Assembly (NCBI RefSeq): GCF_022201045.2
Contig: NC_068562.1
Coordinates: 6,430,001-6,494,000 of the forward strand
DNA from: Citrus sinensis
Lineage: Eukaryota; Streptophyta; Magnoliopsida; Sapindales; Rutaceae
Direction: 5' to 3'
DNA length: 64,000 nucleotides
Position numbers and translations under genes: made by a program. Positions 63,334-64,000 of the stretch are shown here, piece by piece; the first letter of the stretch is position 1, and each line of letters starts with the position of its first letter. The notes below the pieces were generated by a model. That model ran no database searches and was not told the DNA's origin. It worked only from the letters and a program-made list of their open reading frames with translations.

Positions 63334-64000
63334 ATGGCTGAAGGTCTGGTTTCCGCAGTCTTGGAGCAGCGGGCTTCGATCTTGATTCAACAGGTTGAAG
63401 CTGAAGTGAGACTGGTCGTCGGTGTTGAATACGAAGTGCAAAACGTCACCAGCAATTTCACAGCCATAAAAGCTGCGCTTGAAGAAGCAGAGGTCAGATA
63501 AGTGGGGGAGAATACTGTGATAAGCTTAAAGACGTGTACTACGACATTCAGGGTGTGCTCGATGAGTGGATTGAAAATGCTTCCAAGATTAACAAGAATG
63601 TACGTTCTTTCATCCCTGCTTATCGATTTTCTCCAAAGCAACTTGTCCTTTGCCGAGACATTGCTGACAGGAAGAACCCCAGATTTTATATCTAGGGAAA
63701 AAGATATGTTAGGTTTTAGCTTGATTATGAGTAGAACCACCAGAGAAGTAGAACGACGAATAACTACTTTTGTTATTGATCTATCCCAAGTTCATGGCAG
63801 ACGTGGGAATAAGAAGGAAATGGTAGACCAGTTGTTGAGTGAGAGTAGTCAAGGAGTGGCATCAGTATCACCCTCTATTATTTCTATAGTTGGTAAGGGA
63901 GGCACAAGGAAAACTACTCTTGCTCGGTTAGCTTATCGTGACAATAGGCTGAATATTCATTTTGACAAAAAAAAAATAAAAATGGAAGGACTCGTTAAGA
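63334..64000 (+). pseudogene. CC-NB-ARC resistance gene pseudogene, 5' part (runs off right edge)
   Basis: It starts MAEGLVSAVLEQRASI, clearly related to the CNL at 44131 but with the longer QQVEAEVRLVVGVEYEV form. The frame stops at 63499-63501 after AALEEAEVR. Coding-like sequence resumes in another frame (CDKLKDVYYDIQGVLDEWIENASK), stops again near 63692, and resumes as DLSQVHGRRGNKKEMVDQLL. The P-loop reads VGKGGTRKTTLA, with Arg in place of the conserved Gly before Lys, so nucleotide binding would be damaged even if the frame were open. No functional protein is expected. The right part is outside the window. Confidence 0.92.

Overview
The window is nuclear DNA of a flowering plant, very probably a eudicot. 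It has AT-rich intergenic DNA and introns, GT-AG spliced genes, a CC-NB-ARC-LRR gene, an F-box/LRR relic, a class III peroxidase and a plant Tat-lineage Ty3/gypsy retrotransposon. The gene set and the style of the NLR proteins give me the impression of a woody rosid such as Citrus, but that is not proven by anything here.

The left two thirds (1-42050) is a conserved housekeeping block. In order it holds a PWWP-domain gene running off the left edge (-), an RWD/DFRP2-type gene (+), decayed F-box/LRR material, a 15-exon glutamate-dehydrogenase-like gene with a zinc-finger-like N-terminus (-), an 11-exon ELL/occludin-domain gene (-) and an 18-exon UBP6-type deubiquitinase (+). From memory, the PWWP, RWD, GDH-like and UBP6 genes correspond to Arabidopsis At1g51745, At1g51730, At1g51720 and At1g51710, so this looks like ancient microsynteny. 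I reconstructed the exons by hand from reading frame, GT/AG sites and family knowledge; phases agree at every junction of the four complete genes.

Mobile and repeat DNA in this part: two 204-bp copies of one MITE family (3853-4056 and 34788-34991), each with a perfect 7-bp target duplication and each in a divergent promoter region; and a 1.16-kb terminal-inverted-repeat element (11250-12409) carrying eight short palindromes. An F-box/LRR pseudogene with stops and a frameshift follows it, with a tandem duplication inside, and a second inverted relic lies further right.

The right third (42-64 kb) is a dynamic defence-gene region: an intact CNL resistance gene, a peroxidase-21-like gene, a mitochondrial-type initiator tRNA relic between direct repeats, and a broken second CNL at the right edge. 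Between the peroxidase and the second CNL sits a very young, full-length 11.9-kb Tat-type retrotransposon (50310-62190; TSD AGAAC; 795-bp LTRs with one visible mismatch). It is inserted into an older related solo LTR. It has one uninterrupted 1881-codon gag-pol frame with two RNase H domains, 13 near-identical 121-bp tandem repeats plus diverged copies, and a spliced antisense gene. The retroelement, with its antisense gene and satellite-like array, is the most striking system in the window; the GDH-like protein that appears to lack its catalytic lysine is the most striking host gene.
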